A stretch of 64,000 nucleotides of DNA, from NCBI RefSeq assembly GCF_034653275.1, contig NZ_JAYEES010000003.1:620001-684000 (forward strand). Reading direction: 5' to 3'. The position numbers and the translations under genes were made by a program. This document shows, piece by piece, positions 55,592 to 64,000 of this stretch. The stretch comes from Nitrospirillum sp034653275 (GTDB taxonomy: Bacteria > Pseudomonadota > Alphaproteobacteria > Azospirillales > Azospirillaceae). The notes under the pieces were generated by a model. That model did no database searches and was not told where the DNA came from. It saw nothing but the letters and a program-made list of their open reading frames with translations. How positions within the stretch are numbered: position 1 is the first letter of the stretch; every line of letters begins with the position of its first letter.

Positions 55592-55989
55592 TCGGTATGG
55601 TCCTCGTGACCCACGGCCGCCTGGCCGAGGAGTTCATACTGGCCCTCCAACACGTGGTGGGGGAACAGCCACAGGTGCGCGCGGTCTGCATCGGGCCGGA
55701 AGATGACATGGAGCAGCGGCGGGAGGACATCCTGGCCAAGGTCGCGGAGTGCGACACCGGCGACGGTGTGGTGGTCCTGACCGACATGTTCGGCGGCACG
55801 CCGTCCAACCTGGCCATCAGCACCATGGACCGCGCCAAGGTCGAGGTCATCGCCGGCGTTAACCTGCCCCTGCTGATCAAGCTGGCCTCGGTGCGCAAGA
55901 CCGAGTCGCTGGAAAGCGCGGTCCAGGCCGCGCGCGAGGCGGGCCGCAAGTACATCAACGTCGCCTCCTCCCTGCTGGCGGATAACTGA
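55588..55989 (+). CDS. mannose-family PTS EIIA (PtsA/ManX-like)
   Basis: 133 residues of the EIIA-Man fold: MIGMVLVTHGRLAEEFI with the phosphorylated His9, then VVLTDMFGGTPSNLAIS and VEVIAGVNLPLLIKLAS. No EIIB/C/D partner is nearby, so it is the regulatory EIIA accepting phosphate from HPr. ATGA overlap with rapZ. Confidence 0.93.
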   Translation: MIGMVLVTHGRLAEEFILALQHVVGEQPQVRAVCIGPEDDMEQRREDILAKVAECDTGDGVVVLTDMFGGTPSNLAISTMDRAKVEVIAGVNLPLLIKLASVRKTESLESAVQAAREAGRKYINVASSLLADN

Positions 55990-55992
55990 GCC

Positions 55993-56294
55993 ATGACGGG
56001 CGGGGGGAAGGAAACGCGGGCGACTTCGGCCCGTCGCGCACGGCGCTGATCCAGAACCGGCGCGGCCTGCACGCCCGGGCGGCGGCCAAGTTCGTGAAGC
56101 TGGCGGCGGAGTTCGATGCCGAGGTGGAGGTGGAACGGGGCGACACCCAGGTCAACGGGCAGTCCATCATGGGCCTGATGATGCTGGCGGCCGCCATCGG
56201 CACCTCCATCACGTTGCGGGCGCGGGGGCCGCAGGGGGAACAGGCGCTGGACGCCCTGGTCGCCCTGGTCGACCGCAAGTTCGATGAGGACTGA
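55993..56294 (+). pseudogene. ptsH: phosphocarrier HPr, apparent frameshift near the start
   Basis: The HPr core is intact: ALIQNRRGLHARAAAKFVKL with the active His, FDAEVEVERGDTQVNGQSIM with the HprK-target Ser, and GLMMLAAAIGTSITLRARGP. In this frame there is no start codon except CTG back to a stop at 55983. The natural ATG at 55993, three bases after the EIIA stop, is one frame off. Adding one G to the six-G run at 56002-56007 gives MTGGGEGNAGDFGPSRTALIQ, a normal N-terminus. A truncated start at GTG 56094 would lose the active His and is not credible. Either a base-calling error or true loss. Confidence 0.82.
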
Positions 56295-56301
56295 ACGGCA
56301 A

Positions 56302-58095
56302 ATGGCCGATCGCGCATCTGGCCGGGGCCGCACGATGAAGGCGGTGGCCGATCGTCTGCTGCGGGGCGTGGGGGTTTCCTCCGGTATCGCCATCGGGCCG
56401 GCGCATGTGGTGGACGCCAGCGCCCTGCTGGCGCCGGAATACGCCATTCCCGAGGCTGAGCTGGAGGCGGAGGTTCAACGCTTCGCCACCGCCGCCGACA
56501 AGGCGCGCCGCCAGGTGCGCAAGCTGAAGACCAAGGCCTCCGGCTTGCCGGACAGCGCCGCGGAGGAGATCGGCTTCCTGCTGGACGCCCATTTCGCCAT
56601 GCTGTCGGGCTCCCGCCTCATGCGCGGCGTGGAAAAGCGCATCCGCCAGGACAAGGTGAACGCCGAGGCCGCGGTGCAGGCGGAAATAACCAGCATCGCG
56701 CAGAGCTTCGCTGATATGGAGGACGCCTATCTGGCGGCCCGCGTCGCCGATGTGCGCGAGGTGGGCCAGCGGCTGCTGCGCAACCTGATGCAGCACAAGT
56801 ACCAGGCCTTCTCCTTCCTGCCGGAGGGCTGCATTGTCCTGGCGGAGGATTTGAGCCCCGCCGACACCGCCCTGATGGATCCGCGCCGCATCGCCGGCTT
56901 CGCCACCATGCTGGGCGGGCCGGAGGGCCACACCGCCATCATGGCGCGGTCCCTCAGCCTGCCGGCCGTGCTGGGCACCCTGGGCCTGCTGCAGGGCGTG
57001 CAGAACGGCGACACGGTGGTGGTGGACGGCATCGCCGGCCAGGTCTGCGTCAACCCCAGCCCCGAGGTGCTGGACGGGTACCGCCGCCGCCGGGCCGAGC
57101 TGCTGGCCGAACGGGCGCAGCTGAAAAGCCTGCGCAAGCTGCCGGCCATCACCCGCGACGGCACCGCCGTCACCCTGAACGCCAACCTGGAATTGCCGCG
57201 CGAACTGGACGGCGCCATCGAGGTGGGGGCGTCGGGCGTCGGCCTGCTGCGAACCGAGTTCCTGTTCATGAACCGCGAGGACCTGCCGGACGAGGATGAG
57301 CAGACGGAGATCCTGACCCGCATCGTCACCAGCATGGACGGCAAGCCGGTGACGGCGCGCACCCTGGACATCGGTGGGGAGAAGATAGCCACCGCCTTGC
57401 GGGGGTATTTCAGCGAGCCCACGAACCCCGCCCTAGGCCTGCGCGCCATCCGCCTGTCGCTGAAGGAGCCCAAGCTGCTGGAAACCCAGCTGGCCGCCAT
57501 GCTGCGCGCCGGGGCCCACGGCAACCTGCGCATCCTGCTGCCCATGATCAGCTCGGTGGCGGAGGTGCGGCGCGTGCGTGAGATCATGGCCACGGTGGTG
57601 CGCCGCCTGCGGCGCCGGGGGGTGAAGATCGCCCACCCCCTGCCCAAGCTGGGCATCATGATCGAGATACCGGGTGCCGCGCTGTCGGCCGACGGCCTGG
57701 CGCCCTTCTGCGATTTCTTCGCCATCGGCACCAACGACCTGATCCAGTACACCCTGGCCATCGACCGGGGGGACGAGCAGGTGGCCGACCTCTACGATCC
57801 ACTGCACCCGGCCGTGCTGCGCCTGGTGCAGTTCACCACCGAGGCGGCGCTGCGCGCCCGCATCCCCGTGTCCATCTGCGGCGAGATGGCGGGTGATCCC
57901 CGCTATACCGCCCTGCTGCTGGGCCTGGGCATCCGCGAGCTGTCCATGGCGCCCAACAACCTGCCCCTGGTGAAGCGCCGCCTGCGCGGCCTGGACCTGA
58001 TCGAGGCCACCCGCCGCGCCCGCACCATCATGGATCAGACCGACCGGGGCCGCATCGCCGCCTTGCTGGACGATTTCAACGACGCGGCGGCTTGA
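56302..58095 (+). CDS. ptsI: PTS enzyme I
   Basis: 597 residues, EI without a GAF domain. The phosphohistidine domain has MLGGPEGHTAIMARSLSLPA (His210); the PEP-binding barrel has ANLELPRELDGAI, GLLRTEFLFMNREDLP, MIEIPGAALSADGLAPFCDF and GTNDLIQYTLAIDRGD, plus the catalytic Cys in VSICGEMAGDP. Transfers phosphate from PEP to HPr. ATG 56302 is chosen (GAGGA 11 bases upstream); ATG 56284 overlapping the HPr stop and 56335 are alternatives. Confidence 0.94.
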   Translation: MADRASGRGRTMKAVADRLLRGVGVSSGIAIGPAHVVDASALLAPEYAIPEAELEAEVQRFATAADKARRQVRKLKTKASGLPDSAAEEIGFLLDAHFAMLSGSRLMRGVEKRIRQDKVNAEAAVQAEITSIAQSFADMEDAYLAARVADVREVGQRLLRNLMQHKYQAFSFLPEGCIVLAEDLSPADTALMDPRRIAGFATMLGGPEGHTAIMARSLSLPAVLGTLGLLQGVQNGDTVVVDGIAGQVCVNPSPEVLDGYRRRRAELLAERAQLKSLRKLPAITRDGTAVTLNANLELPRELDGAIEVGASGVGLLRTEFLFMNREDLPDEDEQTEILTRIVTSMDGKPVTARTLDIGGEKIATALRGYFSEPTNPALGLRAIRLSLKEPKLLETQLAAMLRAGAHGNLRILLPMISSVAEVRRVREIMATVVRRLRRRGVKIAHPLPKLGIMIEIPGAALSADGLAPFCDFFAIGTNDLIQYTLAIDRGDEQVADLYDPLHPAVLRLVQFTTEAALRARIPVSICGEMAGDPRYTALLLGLGIRELSMAPNNLPLVKRRLRGLDLIEATRRARTIMDQTDRGRIAALLDDFNDAAA

Positions 58096-58113
58096 CGGCG
58101 GTACGCCGTCAAG
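58091..58113 (+). terminator. perfect hairpin over the ptsI stop codon
   Basis: CTTGACGGCG-GTA-CGCCGTCAAG, ten base pairs, containing the ptsI TGA. No T run. It abuts the first tandem repeat unit; a similar free hairpin precedes copies at 59386 and 63774. Confidence 0.5.
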
Positions 58114-58120
58114 CCGCCTA

Positions 58121-58544
58121 GGCCACGACTGTGGCCGCCGCAGCATTCCAGGGAACGCAGTGGACTGGAATGCGAGGAAGCCAAGCCGGCGGACGCCGGC
58201 GCCCGGCGCCTGAGGGCGAAGCGAACCGCCACGACTGTGGCCGCCGCAGCATTCCGGGGAACGCAGTGGACTGGAATGCGAGGAAGCCAAGCCGGCGGAC
58301 GCCGGCGCCCGGCGCCTGAGGGCGAAGCGAACCGCCACGACTGTGGCCGCCGCAGCATTCCGGGAAACGTAGTGGACTGGAATGCGAGGAAGCCAAGCCG
58401 GCGGACGCCGGCGCCCGGCGCCTGAGGGCGAAGCGAACCGCCACGACTGTGGCCGCCGCAGCATTCCGGGGAACGCAGTGGACTGGAATGCGAGGAAGCC
58501 AAGCCGGCGGACGCCGGCGCCCGGCGCCTGAGGGCGAAGCGAAC
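58121..58544 (+). repeat. dispersed structured element, copies 4-7: tandem array of four 106-bp units
   Basis: Four units of exactly 106 bases starting at 58122, 58228, 58334 and 58440 (GCCACGACTGTGGC marks each). They differ at only a few positions, chiefly in the P2 loop. Each folds as P1 GGCCAC-GACT-GTGGCC (first unit; outer G replaced by C later), P2 GCATTCC with GGAATGC, P3 GCCGGC-GGAC-GCCGGC, tail GGCGCCTGAGGGCGAAGCGAA. The array fills the 0.5-kb ptsI-vapB gap. Reading frames run through it in several registers but encode only the repeat itself. Confidence 0.95.
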
Positions 58545-58617
58545 AGCTTGACGGGATTCCGGTGTTTCAGCACCCTCGGGCGCGCCAGCACTGCTGGCAT
58601 TGCCTGGGAGGAACCCG

Positions 58618-58911
58618 ATGCCCACCGCCCTGACCGTCCGTGGCCTGGATGAGGATTTGGTGCGCCGCCTGAAGCTGCGCGCCGCCCGCCACGGCCGTTC
58701 CATGGAAGCCGAGTGCCGCGACATCCTGCGCCAGGCGCTGGCCAGTGAGCCGCAGGACTTCCGCGCCCTGGCGTCCTCACTGCGCCAGTCCCTGGCCGAC
58801 CGTGCCCACCGACCCGCCGGCGACGTCATGGCCGCCACGCGGGCCGAGACCTGGGCCGCCTTGCCGGAGTCCATGCCGTCGGGCTCGCCGGGCGAGGGAG
58901 AGGGCGCATGA
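58618..58911 (+). CDS. ribbon-helix-helix antitoxin (FitA/VapB-like)
   Basis: 97 residues. The N-terminus ALTVRGLDEDLVRRLKLRAA with HGRSMEAECRDILRQAL is the FitA-type ribbon-helix-helix module that binds operator DNA; the C-terminal tail (LADRAHRPAGDVMAATRAET) would bind the PIN toxin. GGGAGGA precedes the ATG. Stop and toxin start overlap (ATGA). Confidence 0.87.
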   Translation: MPTALTVRGLDEDLVRRLKLRAARHGRSMEAECRDILRQALASEPQDFRALASSLRQSLADRAHRPAGDVMAATRAETWAALPESMPSGSPGEGEGA

Positions 58912-59348
58912 CCCTGCAATTCGTCATCGACGCCTCCGTCGCCCTGCAATGGGTGGTGCCGGAGCCGACCAGCCCCGTGGCCGACCGCCTGCTGGGCCAC
59001 CGCCTGCTGGCGCCCGACGTACTCATGGGTGACCTGGCCCAGGTGCTGGGCGCCAAGGTGGCCCTGGGCGACCTGACGGCGGTGGAGGCCGCCACCGCCG
59101 CCATGGCCCTGCAAGGGGCGGAGGTGGAACTGATGCCGTCGCGCCCGCTGCTGGCCGACGCCGTGCGCCTGGCGGCCCAGCTGTCCCATCCGGCGCAGGA
59201 TTGCCTGTACCTGGCGCTGGCCCAGGGCCTGCAGCTGGTCTACGTCACCGCCAACCCGGCCCTGGTGCGCGCCGTGCGCGGCCCCCTGGGCGGCCGCCTG
59301 GCGGGGCGCGTGGTGCTGGTGCACGAGGTCGAGCGGTTCTTGAGGTGA
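58908..59348 (+). CDS. vapC: PIN-domain ribonuclease toxin (VapC-like)
   Basis: 146 residues. The first acid is Asp8 in FVIDASVALQW, the second position is Asp rather than the usual Glu (MGDLAQVLGAK), the third Asp is in SHPAQDCLYLALA, and the fourth, normally TAD, reads YVTANPAL, so Asn replaces Asp. VapC toxins cut tRNA or rRNA with Mg2+; activity may be reduced here. The module separates ptsI from ahcY and is flanked on both sides by repeat copies. Confidence 0.85.
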   Translation: MTLQFVIDASVALQWVVPEPTSPVADRLLGHRLLAPDVLMGDLAQVLGAKVALGDLTAVEAATAAMALQGAEVELMPSRPLLADAVRLAAQLSHPAQDCLYLALAQGLQLVYVTANPALVRAVRGPLGGRLAGRVVLVHEVERFLR

Positions 59349-59400
59349 CGACGGCGCCCGGCTTCCGAGGGCGGCCTAAACCCTGGCGGACGTATGTCCG

Positions 59401-59502
59401 CTAGGCCGCGACCGCGGCCGCCGGAAGTTTCCGGGGAGTGGCAGCGGACTGGAAACTGAGGAAACACAAGCGGCCGTATGGCCGCGCCCGGCACCTGAGG
59501 AA
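59401..59502 (+). repeat. dispersed structured element, copy 8
   Basis: CTAGG, P1 GGCCGC-GACC-GCGGCC, P2 AGTTTCC with GGAAACT, P3 GCGGCC-GTAT-GGCCGC, tail GCACCTGAGGA. A separate hairpin GCGGAC-GTAT-GTCCGC (59386-59401) touches its left end and, with a tail-like CGCCCGGCTTCCGAGGG at about 59355-59371, may be a remnant of another copy. Confidence 0.87.
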
Positions 59503-59520
59503 GAACCAAACAAATGCACA

Positions 59521-59538
59521 CATAAAGATATCTTTATG
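59521..59538. promoter_or_regulatory. perfect 18-bp palindrome, probable SahR-type operator of ahcY
   Basis: CATAAAGATATCTTTATG is perfectly self-complementary and stands out as AT-rich in a GC-rich region, 105 bases before ahcY. From memory it resembles the palindrome recognised by ArsR-family regulators of the SAM/SAH cycle (SahR) in alphaproteobacteria; no regulator gene is in the window. Confidence 0.65.
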
Positions 59539-59642
59539 CTTGCTGGTGAGGCGGTGCGCTGGTACACCCTGGCGCAGTCATCCCGCCCGGCCGTCCAGGC
59601 TCGCCTTGTGCGCCGGCGGGGCACCAGAGGAGCATCGCCCCC

Positions 59643-60938
<1,296 letters not shown>

Positions 60939-60975
60939 GGGTCGCCCCGGCACCTTCGGATGCCGTGGTTCCAGG

Positions 60976-61003
60976 AAGGCCGGGCCCAGCGCCCGGCCTT
61001 TTT
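60976..61003 (+). terminator. rho-independent terminator of ahcY
   Basis: GGCCGGGC-CCAGC-GCCCGGCC followed by TTTTTC, about 40 bases after the stop. Confidence 0.92.
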
Positions 61004-61130
61004 CTTGGGTGCGCCAGGCATGGGAACGCCCCGGAAGGGTGCTTTGTTTGGTGACGCAATGGTTTGCCGCGAAAACGTAGCCTTCCGTTGGCTTGGCACC
61101 CACCCCGTCATTAACTAAGATTCGCGCGTC

Positions 61131-63602
61131 ATGCCGAAGAACGCCGCCGCCCTGCCTCTAGCGCTGACTGCCGCCGCCCTGGCCGCGCCCGGGATCCCTT
61201 GCCTGCGCCTGGGTTTCCCCGACCTGCCGCTGCCCTTGGTGCTGGCGGGGTCGGCCGCCAGCCTGGTGGCGGTGGGCGTCTGCCTGACGCGCCTGACCCG
61301 CCAGCGCACCCGGGTCGAGGCCCAGGCGGTGCGGGCCGACGCCTTGCTGGCCGGCTGCCCCGATGAATGGGTGGCCTGGCAGGACGGCCGCGTCATCGGC
61401 GCCAGCGCCAGCGCCGGCGCCTGGCTGGGCATCCCGGACCCACGGCCGGGCAGCCGCCCGGACGAGATCGCGCAGGCCTTCGCCACCCCGGATGACGAGG
61501 CCTTGCGCCTGGCGGTGCGCGCGTTGGACACCGGTGGCACCGCCTTCACCCGCCAATTGGCCTGCCACCAGGGCCGCCGCAGCCTGCTGGTGATTGGCCG
61601 CCGGATCGTGCCGCCCGTGACCGCCGGCGACGGGGGCGACCCGCCGACGGCGATCAGCGTGCTGTGGCTGCGCGATGTCACCGCGGCCACGGCGGACGCC
61701 AAGGCCCTGGACCGGCGCCGCCAGGTGGCGGAGGACAGTCTGGGCCAGTTCCGCGCCGCCTTGGACCTGCTGCCCTTCCCCTTGTGGATGCGGCGGGCCG
61801 ACGGGGCGCTGGCCTGGTGCAACCAGGCCTATGGCACGGCGGTGGGTTTGCCGCCGGAGGAGGTGGTGGCCCAGGGCATGGAATTGGTCACCGGCCCCGG
61901 CGCCGGCCAATCGCTGGCCGCCCGCGCCTTGTCCGGCCGGGAGCCGGCGTCGGAAAGCCGCCACGTCATCGTCGCCGGGCAACGCCAGCTGCTGCGCCTG
62001 ACGGAAACGCCACTGGAAACGCCGCTGGAAGGGGGCGCCGCCCTGCTGGGCCATGCGCTCGACGCCACCCGCGAGCAGGAACTGTCGTCGGAGCTGGAGC
62101 GCCACATCGCCGCCCATGCCGACGTGCTGGAGCATCTGGGCTCCGCCATCGCCATTTATGGCGCCGACGCCAAGCTGAAGTTCCACAACCGCTCCTACGC
62201 CCGGCTGTGGGGCCTGGATGAGGCCTGGCTGGAAACCGAGCCCAGCTATGGCGAGGTGCTGGAGGATTTGCGCAGCCGCCGGCGCCTGCAGGAAGAGGTG
62301 GACTTCCCGCGGTGGAAGCGTACCCAGTTGGCCCAGTTCACCAACCTGACGGAGCCGCGCGAGGACCTGACCCACCTGCCGGACGGCACCACCCTGCGCA
62401 CCATCGCCGTGCCCCATCCCTTCGGCGGCCTGATGTTCGTGCTGGAGGACGTGACCAACGCGCTGGCCCTGGAATCCTCCTACAACACCCTGATGGCCGT
62501 GCAGCAGGAGACGCTGGACAACCTGGCGGAAGGTGTCGCGGTGTTCGGTGGCGACGGCCGGCTGAAGCTGTGGAATCCGTCCTTCGCCCGCATCTGGCGC
62601 CTGAAAGGATCGGACCTGAACGGCGAGCCGCATATCACCCAGGTGATCGACAAGCTGCAACCCCTGCTGGACCACGACGGCGACTGGCCGGCGCGCCGCC
62701 GCGCCATGATCGCCGACCTGCTGGAACGGTCCAGCTATGCCGGCCGGCTGGAACGCACCGACCGGTCCATCGTCGACGTGTCCAACGTGCCGCTGCCCGA
62801 CGGCGCCGTGCTGATCAGCGTGCTGGACATCACCGACAGCGTGCGGGTGGAAGAGGCCCTGCGCGCCAGCAACGAGGCGCTGGCGACCGCCGACCGGCTG
62901 AAGTCGGAATTCATCGCCAACGTCTCCTACCAGCTGCGCACGCCGCTGAACGCCATCATGGGCTTCGCCGAAATCCTCAATAACCAGTATTTTGGCGCGC
63001 TCAACGAACGCCAGGCGGACTACACCAAGGGTGTGCTGGAGGCCAGCCGCCGCCTGCTGGCCCTGATCAACGACATCCTGGATCTCGCCACCATCGAAGC
63101 CGGCTTCATGACCCTGGACCGATCCCCCGTGGATGTCGGCCAGCTGCTGGAAGCGGTGTCGGGCCTGACCCTGGACTGGGCGCGCAAGCAGGACGTGACC
63201 CTGCTGGTGCAGGTGCCGGCCGACATCGGCACCCTCGACGCGGATGAGCGGCGGCTGAAGCAGGCGCTGTACAACCTGGTCAGCAACGCCGTGAAGTTCA
63301 CCCCGCCGGGCGGCCAGGTCACCCTGTCGGCCAAGCGCCAGATGGGGGAGCATGGGGCCGAGATGGTGCTGTCGGTCAGCGACACCGGCATCGGTATCCC
63401 CGCCGCCGACCGCCAGCGCGTGTTCAACAAGTTCGAGCGCGGCGACGTGCAGAACCACCCCGCCGGCGCCGGCCTGGGCCTGTCGCTGGTGAAAAGCTTC
63501 GTCGAGCTGCACGGCGGCCATGTGGAGATCAGCGACAGCGACCAGGGCACGCTGATCCAATGCCATCTGCCCCTGCGGCAGCCGGCCGTGATGGCGGTTT
63601 AA
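61131..63602 (+). CDS. divL: DivL-like PAS kinase with Tyr in place of the phosphoacceptor His
   Basis: 823 residues. A short N-terminal membrane region (about 33-52, LPLVLAGSAASLVAVGVCL) is followed by at least three PAS-like domains (about 60-190, 205-320, 330-450, 465-575), a DHp domain and an intact ATPase domain (NLVSNAVKFTPP, DTGIGIP, AGLGLSLVKSF). The DHp motif normally VSHELRTPL reads VSYQLRTPL: Tyr600 (codon tac). Exactly this swap defines Caulobacter DivL, an allosteric partner of the CckA phosphorelay controlling the cell cycle. ahcY next door is also consistent with alphaproteobacterial divL context as I recall it. A diverged ordinary kinase is the alternative. Confidence 0.78.
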   Translation: MPKNAAALPLALTAAALAAPGIPCLRLGFPDLPLPLVLAGSAASLVAVGVCLTRLTRQRTRVEAQAVRADALLAGCPDEWVAWQDGRVIGASASAGAWLGIPDPRPGSRPDEIAQAFATPDDEALRLAVRALDTGGTAFTRQLACHQGRRSLLVIGRRIVPPVTAGDGGDPPTAISVLWLRDVTAATADAKALDRRRQVAEDSLGQFRAALDLLPFPLWMRRADGALAWCNQAYGTAVGLPPEEVVAQGMELVTGPGAGQSLAARALSGREPASESRHVIVAGQRQLLRLTETPLETPLEGGAALLGHALDATREQELSSELERHIAAHADVLEHLGSAIAIYGADAKLKFHNRSYARLWGLDEAWLETEPSYGEVLEDLRSRRRLQEEVDFPRWKRTQLAQFTNLTEPREDLTHLPDGTTLRTIAVPHPFGGLMFVLEDVTNALALESSYNTLMAVQQETLDNLAEGVAVFGGDGRLKLWNPSFARIWRLKGSDLNGEPHITQVIDKLQPLLDHDGDWPARRRAMIADLLERSSYAGRLERTDRSIVDVSNVPLPDGAVLISVLDITDSVRVEEALRASNEALATADRLKSEFIANVSYQLRTPLNAIMGFAEILNNQYFGALNERQADYTKGVLEASRRLLALINDILDLATIEAGFMTLDRSPVDVGQLLEAVSGLTLDWARKQDVTLLVQVPADIGTLDADERRLKQALYNLVSNAVKFTPPGGQVTLSAKRQMGEHGAEMVLSVSDTGIGIPAADRQRVFNKFERGDVQNHPAGAGLGLSLVKSFVELHGGHVEISDSDQGTLIQCHLPLRQPAVMAV

Positions 63603-63610
63603 AGTGATGT

Positions 63611-63710
63611 TCCTCAGGCGCCGGCAGGCCCATCCGGGCCTTTGGCTATCCTCGTTTTTCAGTCCGCCGCCGCTCCCCGAAAACCTGCGGCGGCCCCCGT
63701 CGGGGCCTTG
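63611..63710 (-). repeat. dispersed structured element, copy 9 (minus strand)
   Basis: Read on the minus strand: P1 GGCCCC-GACG-GGGGCC, P2 GTTTTC with GAAAAAC (one mismatch), P3 AGGCCC-GGAT-GGGCCT, tail GCCGGCGCCTGAGGA. It faces copy 10 across about 90 bases, so copies 9 and 10 form an inverted pair just after divL. Confidence 0.85.
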
Positions 63711-63773
63711 TCGCTTCGCTCCATCGCTCCATCGCGCCATCGCGCCATCGCGCGATTTAGGAAGGGCGCGTAA

Positions 63774-63799
63774 AGCCCAGTTCCGCCTGGAACTGGGCT
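63774..63799 (+). terminator. perfect hairpin next to copy 10
   Basis: AGCCCAGTTCC-GCCT-GGAACTGGGCT, eleven base pairs, without a T run, ending inside the CTAGG head of copy 10. Confidence 0.45.
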
Positions 63800-63895
63800 A
63801 GGACGCGACTGCGTCCGCCGGAGGTTTCCGGTGAACGTAGTGGACTGGAAACCGAGGAAGCCAAGGCGGCGGATGCCGCCGCCCGGCGCTTGAGG
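63798..63895 (+). repeat. dispersed structured element, copy 10
   Basis: CTAGG, P1 GGACGC-GACT-GCGTCC, P2 GGTTTCC with GGAAACC, P3 GGCGGC-GGAT-GCCGCC, tail CCGGCGCTTGAGG. Between convergent divL and grpE. A short imperfect tandem of CCATCGC(G/T)C units (about 63719-63755) lies just upstream. Confidence 0.88.
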
Positions 63896-63907
63896 GGGCG
63901 TTAAAAA

Positions 63908-64000
63908 CTACGCGCTGGTGTCGACCTTCGCCGAGCTCGGGCCGGCCTTGGCGACGCAGACCATGGCCTCGCGCAGCAGGCGGCCCTGGATGGTGTAGCC
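63908..64000 (-). CDS. grpE: nucleotide exchange factor GrpE, C-terminal end only
   Basis: The last 30 codons of a minus-strand gene that continues beyond the window: GYTIQGRLLREAMVCVAKAG then a short polar tail and TAG. GYxLxGRLLRPAMVxVA is the conserved last strand of GrpE, the DnaK nucleotide exchange factor. A Glu stands where Pro is usual. Confidence 0.8.
   Translation of the reverse strand, partial: GYTIQGRLLREAMVCVAKAGPSSAKVDTSA

Noticed and set aside
57433..59324. Long open frames through the tandem array on both strands encoding repeated Arg/Pro/Ala-rich peptides
   Set aside because: They repeat the 106-bp unit in several registers, cross ptsI and vapC in antisense and have no start signals; they are artefacts of a GC-rich repeat.
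59503..59642. SAH or SAM riboswitch in the ahcY leader
   Set aside because: I could not draw a known SAM/SAH aptamer; the palindromic operator explains the region better.

Overview
The window reads as one stretch of a high-GC alphaproteobacterial chromosome, most likely Rhodospirillales/Azospirillaceae. The reasons are the ChvI/ChvG pair, a short HPr kinase with RapZ, a mannose-type EIIA, HPr and EI, an Irr-type Fur protein, a DivL-like pseudokinase beside ahcY, AddAB instead of RecBCD, and a rubrerythrin / heterodisulfide-reductase-like / DUF3501 operon. I see no transposase, integrase, prophage, rRNA, tRNA or CRISPR array. Gene density is high and most genes are housekeeping.

Layout. 0.3-8.5 kb: an outer-membrane beta-barrel protein, an M15/DUF882 lipoprotein coupled to a response regulator that lacks its phosphoacceptor Asp, a methyltransferase, ribA, a large Ala/Gln-rich protein of unknown function, an L,D-transpeptidase-like protein and a frameshifted glycerophosphodiesterase. 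8.7-13.5 kb: a nitronate-monooxygenase-like flavoprotein, irr, then an operon of rubrerythrin, a double-[4Fe-4S] CCG-domain protein and DUF3501, with an Irr-box-like palindrome in front. 13.5-18.3 kb: small enzymes, then chvI-chvG. 18.5-22.9 kb: trpB-trpA-accD-folC. 22.9-29.7 kb: a TonB-dependent receptor with a Fur-box-like site, trxA, an unrecognised two-gene operon and a frameshifted GST. 29.8-38.7 kb, minus strand: tsaE, an AmgK-like kinase, a MurU-like nucleotidyltransferase, addB and addA. 39-48.6 kb: a ferredoxin-NADP reductase, two toxin-antitoxin-like pairs, an ABC exporter beside tesA, an aldo/keto reductase, thpR, pyrF and trpF. 48.7-53.7 kb: a secreted KatG with a good OxyR site, oxyR, and a patatin-like lipase. 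54.2-63.6 kb: hprK-rapZ-EIIA-ptsH-ptsI, an array of four tandem repeats, a VapBC-like pair, ahcY under a perfect 18-bp palindrome, and divL. The 3' end of grpE closes the window.

The most interesting feature is a dispersed intergenic element of about 100 bp, present ten times (six single copies plus four exact 106-bp tandem units). Its stems change sequence while keeping complementarity and its loops are conserved, so it looks like a structured RNA family. In two places its last bases are the Shine-Dalgarno sequence of the next gene (chvG, trpF). Other points worth attention are three independent one-base contractions of G runs that break GDPD, GST and ptsH (either sequencing error or real decay), several signalling proteins without their canonical catalytic residue, and reshuffling of a gene order that is usually collinear in alphaproteobacteria.
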